Shown: in pieces, positions 1 through 8,881 of the stretch
Numbering within the stretch: the stretch's first letter is position 1
How the letters are laid out: each line of letters begins with the position of its first letter
DNA from: a virus
Reading direction: 5' to 3' (one strand)
IMG/VR virus record: IMGVR_UViG_3300044615_001496
Coordinates: 1 to 32,467 of that record
DNA: 32,467 bases
Position numbers and translations under genes: made by a program
Notes under the pieces: model-generated
Told to the model about the DNA's origin: nothing
The model's input: only the letters and a program-made list of their open reading frames with translations
Database searches by the model: none

Positions 1-3000
1 GATTTGGAATTATTGTTCTTACTCTCCAGCTTCCAACCATATTTTCGTCAACCATACAGTCGTTATCTAGCCATATATAAATTGACTTATTTGAAGTATT
101 GATTGTTCCGATTCCAGATACATTTTCATCTAGCTTATTTAAAACAAACCTTAGACTGTTTGGATTTGATAAAGTGCTTCCGATGAATATATCAGATGGA
201 CTCAAAGACTCCTCTATTGAATACTTTATTCCAAAGATATTTATTCTTGACTTTGACAAAGGGTCTAATGTTCCTATAAACATCTTATTATCTAGGTCTG
301 AGATGCCGTCTATTTCTGATGTGAATGCTGATTCAGAAGCAAACCAAGAATCAAGATTTAAAATTGAGAATACTTGGCTGTAATTTCCTGCAGAAATCAA
401 ATCTGAATAAACCATAGTTCTTGTTGTATCATTTAGCTTGTAAATGACCAAGTTTGAAACAGGATCTCTATCTACAGATACATATAAATTCTTTGATGTA
501 AAGTCTACAAGCTTAGGTAGATTGCTGTATCCATACTTTGAAACAGAATCAGAAGCTTCAGTTGTGACTGATACAGCTGTAAATAATAGGGCTCCAGATC
601 CGCTAGGAAGTGCCGAGTTTATCGCTTCGCTTCCCATGGCGGTTGTATACTGTGCATTATCTGGAATCTTATTTACTATAAAACCAGAAACTATAGTTGA
701 TTCTGATATGTCATTAAATTCTGATCCACTTACATCTAGCAAACTTAAGACTGAATAAATCATTCCATTGTTTGATATAAACTTAAGACCAGATAGTTTT
801 GTAGTTATAACATCATATTCATCTAGCAAGTAGCCTATATCTATATTATCATCAAGTACAATCTTAGCACTATTGAATGTTTGATCATTAAATAATTCTA
901 GTGATTCAAAGTCAGAGTACTCGATACAATTACAGTTTTTAACTTCAAATGGCCCATCATAATTTGGCATTGTATTTTGAGTTACCTCCACTTCATCAAG
1001 TGAAAATACCTGTACTCGCCCAGTGACTGGATTTTTAACCGGAATAAAGGTTCCTATTGCAAAGAATACCTTGGAATCATCGCCTATTGATATAGTTAGC
1101 GGACTTGAATAATAAGATAGTAGTATCTCTAGATTTAGAGTAAAAAATCCTCTTGATGAAGCACCTATTGCGGATGAGAAGCTTGGTATGCCTAGCCCAG
1201 AAAGTCTTTCTGATAAACTTGTTATTTTTTCATAAAAGTCAGATAGATACTCGCTACTATCTGACATTTCAGCTCTTAATGTAAATTCATGATTTGATTT
1301 TTTAAATGGAGTTAATCTATCGTGGTACTTTGTTATTCCATAAGGACCAACAACAGTTTCATTTGATATATTGGAGTAATTTACAAGAGTAATGCTGCTT
1401 CCGGTCCAATCTGTAAATCCAGATCTATCGTTTGATGCAAATAATTCAAAATTATCTTTTTTAAATATATCTTGATTCAAAATAAGTGAATAAGAAATCT
1501 TTCCCATACTTGAAAAATCAAATGATATATTGGCATCATTATCTATTCCATACCAATCATTTCTTATCCAACAGCTAAATGTTCCCTCATTTACATTTAG
1601 ACTTGTTGCTGCAGGTGCCTTTATGTTTGTATCGCCTGCAATAACAATTCCTGAATCAAATTTTCCAGATTCAAATGTTAATTTGCCAGAGTAGCTTAGC
1701 TCTGAAGGATTAAGGAAGTCTCTTCCAAGTATCCATTCTCCAAAGGCAGACTCTGTAATTTCTGGAGATTGATCTGTGAACTTTCGAATAAGATTGTCAA
1801 ACGACTCCTTTGTAGGACCTCTTGCAAATGACTCTATAGTTCCTTGTAAAGCTTTCCTGTATAGTTCACGATCCGTCATAGGTGTGAACTTTGTAAAGAA
1901 AGGTATCTTTGTTAAAATTCCAAAGTTATTCTTTAGGGCGTCTCTTAATGCACCATACTTGTAGGTTACATAGTATCTTTCGCCTTCTGAGATAGAATTA
2001 TTTATTTGCCAGTTTAGCTCATTGTCTCCGTATTCATATGATACAAATAATGAATCTATAACTTCTGTATAGTTATAAAATATAGCTCCAGAAGCATAAT
2101 TTACTGCTATTCTAGTTCCTTCTACTGGAATATAATTCTTTATATATGTTATGGTAATGTCGTCACCAGTAACCAAGGATGATTCTTCTGGTATATAAAC
2201 CTCTAGATATCCATCTGTATAGCTTAGCATCGCCTCATCTGTTAGATCTACGCCAGTTGTTGCATTTATTATGCTATAAATAAATCCAAAAAATTCATCA
2301 TAAACTCTAAATGTATATCCTAATGATAGCCTAGCCTTTGATGTGTAGTATGTTTTTAGGTCAATAAAGTTTTTACTTAAAACAACATCGTCTGGACATA
2401 TATTTCTACCTCCAAGCTCTTTTGATGTTGCTAGATCTGAGTAAACTCCTGGAGAAACTCTGTATGACTCAACCTGAGATGTTCTTCCGAACAAATCTGG
2501 AAGTGTAAAGACACCAGTAACTGCGGTTGGATTCCATTTTGTATAGATTCCATAATCGCTTGTTACAGTGCATGTTGGAACTGTTGTTCCATCGTCAAGA
2601 ATTATATAACCGTCTCCTGGCAACTCTAGGCTTTCATTTAAATCTTCTATTAAAATTCCATTGTCTACTTTTGTTTTTTCAAATGAAATAACTGAGCTTG
2701 AAGAGTCAATATAGTTTTTCTTTTTATAGGTTCCATCTGATGTTATTATATTTAATCCATTAGATGATATCTTTGAATAAGTATAGGTAGCTCTGCCTAG
2801 ATCTACATCAAATGTATTTCCTACAGCTACGTGTATTACTCCACCCTTATAATCAACTACATAATCTCCAACATTCTGCAGTCTTGCTAAAGCTGAGTTA
2901 AAGCTTGAAGATATATCGTCTGTTGATACATGATTATTCACAGCTTTATAGTAATCATAATCAGTTGTAAATTGCTTTTCTGTTATAAATATTTCTTTAT

Positions 3001-5068
3001 CTAATGATAATGATGAGCTTGTCAAAGATCCAATAGAATCTTCTTGCTCATTTAATATATATTTGTTTTCTAGACTTACAGATAAAGATACCAAACCTAT
3101 GTAATATTCTTTGGATAAATCTGGAACATCAGATGTGGCTGTCAATGCTATGTAATTTATATTTCCAGATCCATCTGGAGCACCAAAAAACTTTACATTC
3201 ATATTCTGTAAGTCGCCAGATGCTGTCTTTAAAACATACTGAGAAGATGTTACATCGACAAGATGCGATTGTATAGGAGGACTTATTTGTATGTTATTTA
3301 TACTATCGTTGTTTGTAACTTTAAATTTAGATATAGGGCTGACAAATTTAAAGTAAGGACTTATCTTCTCGTCTTGAGATATTTCAAATTTTGCAACCTT
3401 ATTCTTATGAGAAACAAACCTTGGAGGATTTATAGCGGAAAAGAATACTTCACTTTTTGAAGCATAAATAGGCTTATATACTTCTCCCGTTGTTTGATTT
3501 GTTATATTAAAAACTTTAGTTATTGGTGAGTTCTTTGTTTTCAATGAGAACGAAGATGTTACATTTGATGCAACTTCCTCATTGAGTATCTCTATATGGC
3601 ACTCTGATTTGTAATCAACTCCATCAACAAATATTTGCTGGTATGTAAATCTTATTACTGCTTCGGCCGCAACTAGGTCTCTTCCGGAAGTTGCTACAAA
3701 ATCATATGAAGATAAGAAGTAATCTAAGTTTGCTTTAAACTGTCTTCTGTATGTATATTCTGCTATATACTGTCCAAAGCCTGTACCCACTGCAGAGGTA
3801 GTTCCATATACAATTACTTCTCCTGTGCTATAGTTTACTGAGTACTCTCCGTAATTAGATGGAAGTTTTGATGTGCTAAACTGAATCTCTGTTTGAAATG
3901 GAGTTTCAATGTACTGAGATAATGATCTAAAAGTTATATTATTAAATGATAATATATCTCCGGCAGCATCTGTTATTGGTGCATTTTTTAAAAAGAACCT
4001 TGATATATTTTGTGGAATAAGCTCGCTATCAGTAGATTCTATCGAGAAGACTTCTATTGAGTCACTTGATATATTCTTTGACAAATCTTTATATAGATAA
4101 GATACAGTTACTGTATCTCCGGCTGCTGGCATTATAAAACCAGATGATTCTGATAATAAAATCTGATTTGACTTTAATCCAATATAGGAATAAGCCCTAT
4201 CTGGATCATATCTGTTGTCCAATATAGAATACTTAAACCCATCGATATTGTATTCGTATGAGGCTTCTTCGCACTCTTCTGTAGCTGCTTTTGTAACTAC
4301 CAAGCTTTCTAGCTTTATAACATTATTACTTGATAAGTTTAATAAATATCCTGATATATTTTTCTCAAGATTTGAAAATGTAAATGTTTCTGTTTTTAAA
4401 GTTTGCTGTAATGATATTGGAAAGTCAGAAATAACTCTCTGAGAAGGAACTGGTGAGCTAGAATTTGCAAGTATTTCTCCAAAGATTAAATTCTCTCCGT
4501 TTCTATATCTTGAAACATATTCAACCATATAAGCATTTTCATTTGCAAGTCTATCTTTTGCGCCAGAGCTTCTTATTCTTTGTTCATTTTCAGATCTTAT
4601 TGAAATATAATTATCAGATAAAACCTCTCCAATGTTCTTTTGTATGGTATATAGCTCTTCTGCATTATTTGATATTAGATTTTTTACCAAACTTCCTTCT
4701 ATTGAATATGTTTTTGGCACACTCAATAGCATTCTGTCTCTTACCGGATTAAAGCTATCAAAGCCTACAAAGTAAAGAACTCGGCTTATATCATCGTTTA
4801 CAAGCCTATCACCATCGTTGGCTGAAAACTTATTTGTTCCGTCTTTTAACGTTATAGTATAAAGATTTTCTTGGTTATGTGGTCTTGTAGTTAGAATTAC
4901 ACTTGTGCCAGATACAAAAACTTCTTCTATTGAAATAGAGTCATTTATTCCGGATACAGATAAGATATCAAAATTATCAACGGCAATAAGATTGCTTAAA
5001 TCTTTATTAAATGATATTTCTATTGTTGTAGATGATGTAACTTGTAAGCTAACTGGTCTTAGAGCCAT
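1..5068 (-). CDS. Giant baseplate/tail-fibre protein with lectin-like domain, 3' end beyond the left edge
   Basis: One uninterrupted minus-strand frame runs from ATG at 5068 to the window edge, giving at least 1689 residues with no stop, so the C-terminus is missing. AAGGA overlaps the upstream stop 8 bases before the ATG and supports this start. Residues 1-100 read as an Ig-like beta domain (MALRPVSLQVTSSTTIEISF). Residues about 110-190 are helical and begin with a leucine/proline pattern weakly like P2 gpI-type wedge proteins. Most of the rest is beta-rich, with recurring 'VNY..G.I' then 'Y.Y' modules near residues 404-460, 729-770 and 982-1020. Residues about 1115-1330 resemble a LamG/concanavalin A-like lectin fold (NVNEGTFSCWIRNDWYG). 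The position after the gp47/J-like gene is where P2 and Mu carry gpI and fibre genes, so a role in the distal baseplate or host binding is inferred. Family assignment of the whole protein is uncertain. Confidence 0.5.
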   Translation of the reverse strand, partial: MALRPVSLQVTSSTTIEISFNKDLSNLIAVDNFDILSVSGINDSISIEEVFVSGTSVILTTRPHNQENLYTITLKDGTNKFSANDGDRLVNDDISRVLYFVGFDSFNPVRDRMLLSVPKTYSIEGSLVKNLISNNAEELYTIQKNIGEVLSDNYISIRSENEQRIRSSGAKDRLANENAYMVEYVSRYRNGENLIFGEILANSSSPVPSQRVISDFPISLQQTLKTETFTFSNLEKNISGYLLNLSSNNVIKLESLVVTKAATEECEEASYEYNIDGFKYSILDNRYDPDRAYSYIGLKSNQILLSESSGFIMPAAGDTVTVSYLYKDLSKNISSDSIEVFSIESTDSELIPQNISRFFLKNAPITDAAGDILSFNNITFRSLSQYIETPFQTEIQFSTSKLPSNYGEYSVNYSTGEVIVYGTTSAVGTGFGQYIAEYTYRRQFKANLDYFLSSYDFVATSGRDLVAAEAVIRFTYQQIFVDGVDYKSECHIEILNEEVASNVTSSFSLKTKNSPITKVFNITNQTTGEVYKPIYASKSEVFFSAINPPRFVSHKNKVAKFEISQDEKISPYFKFVSPISKFKVTNNDSINNIQISPPIQSHLVDVTSSQYVLKTASGDLQNMNVKFFGAPDGSGNINYIALTATSDVPDLSKEYYIGLVSLSVSLENKYILNEQEDSIGSLTSSSLSLDKEIFITEKQFTTDYDYYKAVNNHVSTDDISSSFNSALARLQNVGDYVVDYKGGVIHVAVGNTFDVDLGRATYTYSKISSNGLNIITSDGTYKKKNYIDSSSSVISFEKTKVDNGILIEDLNESLELPGDGYIILDDGTTVPTCTVTSDYGIYTKWNPTAVTGVFTLPDLFGRTSQVESYRVSPGVYSDLATSKELGGRNICPDDVVLSKNFIDLKTYYTSKARLSLGYTFRVYDEFFGFIYSIINATTGVDLTDEAMLSYTDGYLEVYIPEESSLVTGDDITITYIKNYIPVEGTRIAVNYASGAIFYNYTEVIDSLFVSYEYGDNELNWQINNSISEGERYYVTYKYGALRDALKNNFGILTKIPFFTKFTPMTDRELYRKALQGTIESFARGPTKESFDNLIRKFTDQSPEITESAFGEWILGRDFLNPSELSYSGKLTFESGKFDSGIVIAGDTNIKAPAATSLNVNEGTFSCWIRNDWYGIDNDANISFDFSSMGKISYSLILNQDIFKKDNFELFASNDRSGFTDWTGSSITLVNYSNISNETVVGPYGITKYHDRLTPFKKSNHEFTLRAEMSDSSEYLSDFYEKITSLSERLSGLGIPSFSSAIGASSRGFFTLNLEILLSYYSSPLTISIGDDSKVFFAIGTFIPVKNPVTGRVQVFSLDEVEVTQNTMPNYDGPFEVKNCNCIEYSDFESLELFNDQTFNSAKIVLDDNIDIGYLLDEYDVITTKLSGLKFISNNGMIYSVLSLLDVSGSEFNDISESTIVSGFIVNKIPDNAQYTTAMGSEAINSALPSGSGALLFTAVSVTTEASDSVSKYGYSNLPKLVDFTSKNLYVSVDRDPVSNLVIYKLNDTTRTMVYSDLISAGNYSQVFSILNLDSWFASESAFTSEIDGISDLDNKMFIGTLDPLSKSRINIFGIKYSIEESLSPSDIFIGSTLSNPNSLRFVLNKLDENVSGIGTINTSNKSIYIWLDNDCMVDENMVGSWRVRTIIPN

Positions 5069-5076
5069 TGTAATCC

Positions 5077-8000
5077 TTAATTAATTCTAAATTTATCTTT
5101 AGATACAGCAGTAATTGTAATTATACCTGGTACAATTGTTTGATTCTCTAAAGCTGAAATAAAAGCTTTTCTTCCAACCTTGCCTTCTTCATTAAATAAT
5201 GAAATATTAACTGAATCAACGCCCCTTACACTTGCTGCTGAATATATTATATCTGAGTAATCAATCCTTGATCCTAGTGATCCGGTATTTAATATTCCAG
5301 ATATCGCAGTTATTACATTTTGTTCTATTGTATCTGCTTCTGATATAAAGTCTTCATTTACAAGTATTGTTCCAGAGACATCAACACTTATGGAGAATGC
5401 TTCCTTAACAAGTACGTCTGCAGTAATAGGTCTGGACTTCTCAATTGCGTTTGTAACATCAATTACTAGATTGTTTATATTATAAGTTATAGTCAGTCTT
5501 TCGCCATCCTTTGGAGCTATAAAGTCATAATCACAATAATAACTAGTTGAGCTTGTTGGCTGTGTAAAAGCCAAGACTTCAAGAGTTCCCTTTAAGATTC
5601 CTGCAGTGCTTTTAAATCCTGATGATATAGAAATCTTGTTTATTATTCCATATGAATTATTTGTTACTTTTGTTCCAGATGATCTAAATGAAACTTCTTC
5701 TTGTGCTAAAAGATTGTAAACCTGGCATGTAACATATATGGTGTCACCAGAATTAAAGGATGATGGATTGGATGACAATGCTGATGTTGAGAAGCTTAAA
5801 GTAGAAAGAGAGGTATCTACTGCGCATCTCTTTTTGTCATAAACATTTGAGTAAAGTGAATAACCGTGTACATCTAATGATGTTGTTGCTGATCCTGACT
5901 TTACTTCAACTTTATTTACTCTTGCAATTCCATATTGAGATGTGCTGACAGTTCCAACAAACCCCTTTAGTGCATTTGTTATATCAACTACTCTTCCAGA
6001 TGTATCTTTTCCTTGTACCTCTAAAACATAGGTATTAAATGACACGCCCTGTATTCTAAACTTTCCAGGGTTTGCTATATTTGCAGCTATAAGCTTTAGC
6101 TGTGTTGGGCTATATCTTATTGTATCAGTTTGAATACCAGAAGTAAATTCAATATCCATTGGCTGCCTTAGTGTATTTACAGTATCAGTTGATAATATTA
6201 GCTCATTTGATCCAGATATACTTAAAATAGGAAGCTTTGATAAATCAGCCTGTGATACTAGCTGGTTTATATTTGCAACATAATCAATATAAATAGGAAG
6301 ATTATTTGTATAAAGTATGTTAATTATAGATTCTAAATCGTTAGCTTCTCGTACTGATTGTCCAGGTAAAGTTATTGTTGAGTTGGCATAGCTTGCATCA
6401 GATTCATCAAAATTATATAATTCAATTTTATTATAACTTACCTCTACAGAATCACCTATTACGGCGAGTGAGTCTGAAGGAAGAATGATTTTGTAGCCCG
6501 TTATTTTTCCGTCTGATTTGGTGGTATTAAATAGTTCTAAACCATCTAGAGATCTATATACTCTGACTACATTAGTAATCTCTGAGCCTATATCAACACC
6601 ATAAAGTGTCTCTCCGTCAATAACAAACTGCTCTACGACTGTAGTAATTCTTGTATCTGTATATACAGATGATATTGCTGATATATTATTTGCAGTATTT
6701 ACAATATATTCTGATGCATCCAAGCTTAGCTCAACTGAAGACTCCTCACCCATTATTCCGTTTGGAGAAGTCCAATCTATAGTGTCTTGTGAGCTAGAAT
6801 ATGAAAAGGTTGAGATATTCTTTAGGCCAGCATAATCTATTGCTTCATTAAAGTATTTTCTCCATATGTAATTAACTACGACAACATCTGATGGAGATGG
6901 TAATTGTTTTCCGGATATATAAACTTCTCCAGCTAGATTTAATCCAGATACTGAATCTATATTTTGATTTGAAACCAAATATACTTCACCAGTTGTTACG
7001 TTTTGAACTCTTGATACTCTTAAAACTGGATAATGATTTAGTTTAATCATAGACTTAGATGACTTGCTTATTGTTGCAATATCATTTGTCTCTACGATGT
7101 CTGAATATACTGAATTTAAATTGCTTATTCCGCTAAATAAAACAGAATCTATACTGTTATTCTTTCCTTTAGTAAGAACTTCTCCAGTTACAGCTTTCTT
7201 ATTTGATATAAAATGAATCTTATCAAAACCAAACGGACTTCCTCCTACGTCTGGAGAATCATCTTTTACTAATTCATAGTTTCCAAGAACATTTCCTGAA
7301 TTATCTGTATAGCTCTCTACAAGCTCTCCTGATAAGCTTCCAACAATAGAGACCATTGTTGACACTGGCTGTAAAGGTATATTTCCACCATTCATTGCAA
7401 GAACTCTTCTTTCATTTATTGTTCTTGTTAAATCCTGATCTGATTGTCCCAATACAAAGTCATTCTCAGCTCTTGTTGCATCTCCTTTTCCAGATAAATC
7501 TGTATAAATATACGACTCTGATACTTGGCTTGTTTTATTTCCAAGAACGTATATGTCTACTTTTCCGCCGGTTCCTGAGTTTATTATTCTAGTTGAATTA
7601 TCAGAAATAGAGATTGTTTCTGTTCCATCTCTTAGCATTAGTGAGCTTCCAGGCTCTACAACCAAAGCGTCTTGCACTCCACTTACAGACAAGGCTACAT
7701 TTCTGTAGCTTGCGCTTGTTCCTATGTTTGCCCCACTAAATACAGAAAGTATTCTTGATCTAAAAGAGTCATCTTGCTCTCTTGAAGTACCACCTGCAAA
7801 TGATGACAAATTTGTTACTGTTAATCCATTGGCCTCAAGATCTATTGTTATAACCTGTAGTGATGATATATTTCCTGATTCACCAACTCTAGAGCATTCT
7901 ACAGGTATTTCTATTACATAGTTTGCTGATATACCTGCAATATTTAAAGATTTTCTAAGTCTATTTGCATTTGCAGACAGTCTTCCTTTATCGGAAACAG

Positions 8001-8376
8001 AAAGAGAATAGTTTCCCAAAACTTTATAAACAAATCCATTTCTTGCAGTTACTGTTGTTCCAGTTGGAATAGGAATATCATAAGTTAAAGTATTTATACA
8101 CACAACTATATATCCAGAAGCTGGAGATCCAGTGGTTCTCGCTATTCCAAAGTTACTTGCTAAATAATCTAGGTCTTGTCCAGATGAGGTTGCTAATGAT
8201 TGCTTCTGTGATACAATATTTAATAAGTTATAAAACTTAGATATCTGATCAGCAGTAAGGTCTATAAACAAATCCCTAGATACAGTACCAGGCTTTGTAT
8301 CTAGGTTTGGCTGGCTTATCTTAAGCCTTTCAATCATTGAATTTACTATTTCACTAAATCCTCTTGTTGTTGACAT
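5077..8376 (-). CDS. Baseplate wedge protein, gp47/J-like (T4 gp6 family), enlarged
   Basis: The protein has 1099 residues and looks like a baseplate J-type wedge component, which forms the ring around the hub and triggers sheath contraction. The N-terminus (about 1-140) has the family pattern: a helical start, 'KPGTVSRDLFIDL', then 'SGQDLDYLASNFGIART' and a beta segment 'IPIPTGTTVTARNGFVYKV'. The C-terminal part (about 983-1080) has the matching end, 'RPITADVLVKEA' followed by 'SRIDYSDIIYSAASVRGVD'. P2 J and Mu gp47 are only about 300-360 residues, so roughly 700 residues of beta-rich sequence are inserted between the conserved ends. The start has a good site, AAGGTG, just upstream. It lies 8 bases after the gp25-like gene, as in P2, Mu and PBSX. 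Confidence in the family is high; the function of the insertion is unknown. Confidence 0.5.
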   Translation of the reverse strand: MSTTRGFSEIVNSMIERLKISQPNLDTKPGTVSRDLFIDLTADQISKFYNLLNIVSQKQSLATSSGQDLDYLASNFGIARTTGSPASGYIVVCINTLTYDIPIPTGTTVTARNGFVYKVLGNYSLSVSDKGRLSANANRLRKSLNIAGISANYVIEIPVECSRVGESGNISSLQVITIDLEANGLTVTNLSSFAGGTSREQDDSFRSRILSVFSGANIGTSASYRNVALSVSGVQDALVVEPGSSLMLRDGTETISISDNSTRIINSGTGGKVDIYVLGNKTSQVSESYIYTDLSGKGDATRAENDFVLGQSDQDLTRTINERRVLAMNGGNIPLQPVSTMVSIVGSLSGELVESYTDNSGNVLGNYELVKDDSPDVGGSPFGFDKIHFISNKKAVTGEVLTKGKNNSIDSVLFSGISNLNSVYSDIVETNDIATISKSSKSMIKLNHYPVLRVSRVQNVTTGEVYLVSNQNIDSVSGLNLAGEVYISGKQLPSPSDVVVVNYIWRKYFNEAIDYAGLKNISTFSYSSSQDTIDWTSPNGIMGEESSVELSLDASEYIVNTANNISAISSVYTDTRITTVVEQFVIDGETLYGVDIGSEITNVVRVYRSLDGLELFNTTKSDGKITGYKIILPSDSLAVIGDSVEVSYNKIELYNFDESDASYANSTITLPGQSVREANDLESIINILYTNNLPIYIDYVANINQLVSQADLSKLPILSISGSNELILSTDTVNTLRQPMDIEFTSGIQTDTIRYSPTQLKLIAANIANPGKFRIQGVSFNTYVLEVQGKDTSGRVVDITNALKGFVGTVSTSQYGIARVNKVEVKSGSATTSLDVHGYSLYSNVYDKKRCAVDTSLSTLSFSTSALSSNPSSFNSGDTIYVTCQVYNLLAQEEVSFRSSGTKVTNNSYGIINKISISSGFKSTAGILKGTLEVLAFTQPTSSTSYYCDYDFIAPKDGERLTITYNINNLVIDVTNAIEKSRPITADVLVKEAFSISVDVSGTILVNEDFISEADTIEQNVITAISGILNTGSLGSRIDYSDIIYSAASVRGVDSVNISLFNEEGKVGRKAFISALENQTIVPGIITITAVSKDKFRIN

Positions 8377-8384
8377 GTTTCACC

Positions 8385-8813
8385 TTATACTAATCTTATT
8401 GTTATATTATCAAATACTTCAGTAAGTTGCTGTGTTAATATTGATAATCTTAGGTTATACATTCTTGGGTCCAGATTATCCCTTCCTACCTGCACATCAA
8501 GTACAGAGACTATTACCTCTGATGGATAAAGCGTTTGATACCTTGCTTGAGATCTTTGCATGCTCATTAATGTATTTATAGATGATATAACTGAACTTTT
8601 AATTTCATTTTCAGTTATTACTATATCTGCAGATCCTATTTCTAATTGACTCAAGTTACTTCCATAGTTTACATGATACTTATTATCGCCAAATGTTGTT
8701 AGCAATATCTTAAGTATATCTTGTCTTAACTTCTGATTGCCGCTAACCAAAGAAATAGTACCATCTCCATTTAGCTGCAAGTCTCCTTTTGCTATCTTTA
8801 AATCAAATGACAT
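8385..8813 (-). CDS. Baseplate wedge protein, gp25/W-like
   Basis: This 142-residue protein has the length and layout of gp25-like wedge proteins (T4 gp25, P2 W, PBSX XkdS). These sit at the sheath-baseplate junction and help nucleate sheath assembly. Visible family signs are an N-terminal 'GDLQLNGDGTISLVSGNQKL' strand region, the helix 'RQDILKILLTTFGDNKYHVNYGS', and a C-terminal strand after 'YPSEVIVSVLDVQV'. The name 'lysozyme-like' used for this family is historical and no catalytic activity is implied. It is followed after 8 bases by the gp47/J-like gene, which supports the call. The ribosome-binding site is weak (AGG about 14 bases upstream), and a 68-base gap precedes the gene, the second-largest non-coding gap in the window. 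Confidence 0.5.
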   Translation of the reverse strand: MSFDLKIAKGDLQLNGDGTISLVSGNQKLRQDILKILLTTFGDNKYHVNYGSNLSQLEIGSADIVITENEIKSSVISSINTLMSMQRSQARYQTLYPSEVIVSVLDVQVGRDNLDPRMYNLRLSILTQQLTEVFDNITIRLV

Positions 8814-8881
8814 TTTTTATATAACCTAAATATTCAAATAAAAATAATAGATATTTATGCTACATAAAATATGGAAAAGGT
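8814..8881 (-). promoter_or_regulatory. 68-base AT-rich gap with a late-promoter-like CATAAATA
   Basis: This is one of only two gaps longer than 30 bases. On the minus strand it contains CATAAATA (8859-8852), one base from the TATAAATA late promoter core of T4-type phages, about 38 bases before the gp25-like ATG. The surroundings are extremely AT-rich, so the match may be chance, and similar octamers occur inside genes. I see no convincing hairpin here. It may simply be a spacer. Confidence 0.5.

Noticed and set aside
99-4752. Six short plus-strand frames in the left 5 kb
   Set aside because: The minus strand is open through the whole stretch and encodes a beta-rich phage protein; the short frames are antisense shadows.
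8385-8813. Lysozyme activity for the gp25-like protein
   Set aside because: The family's 'lysozyme' label is historical; no catalytic motif is visible and the role is structural.
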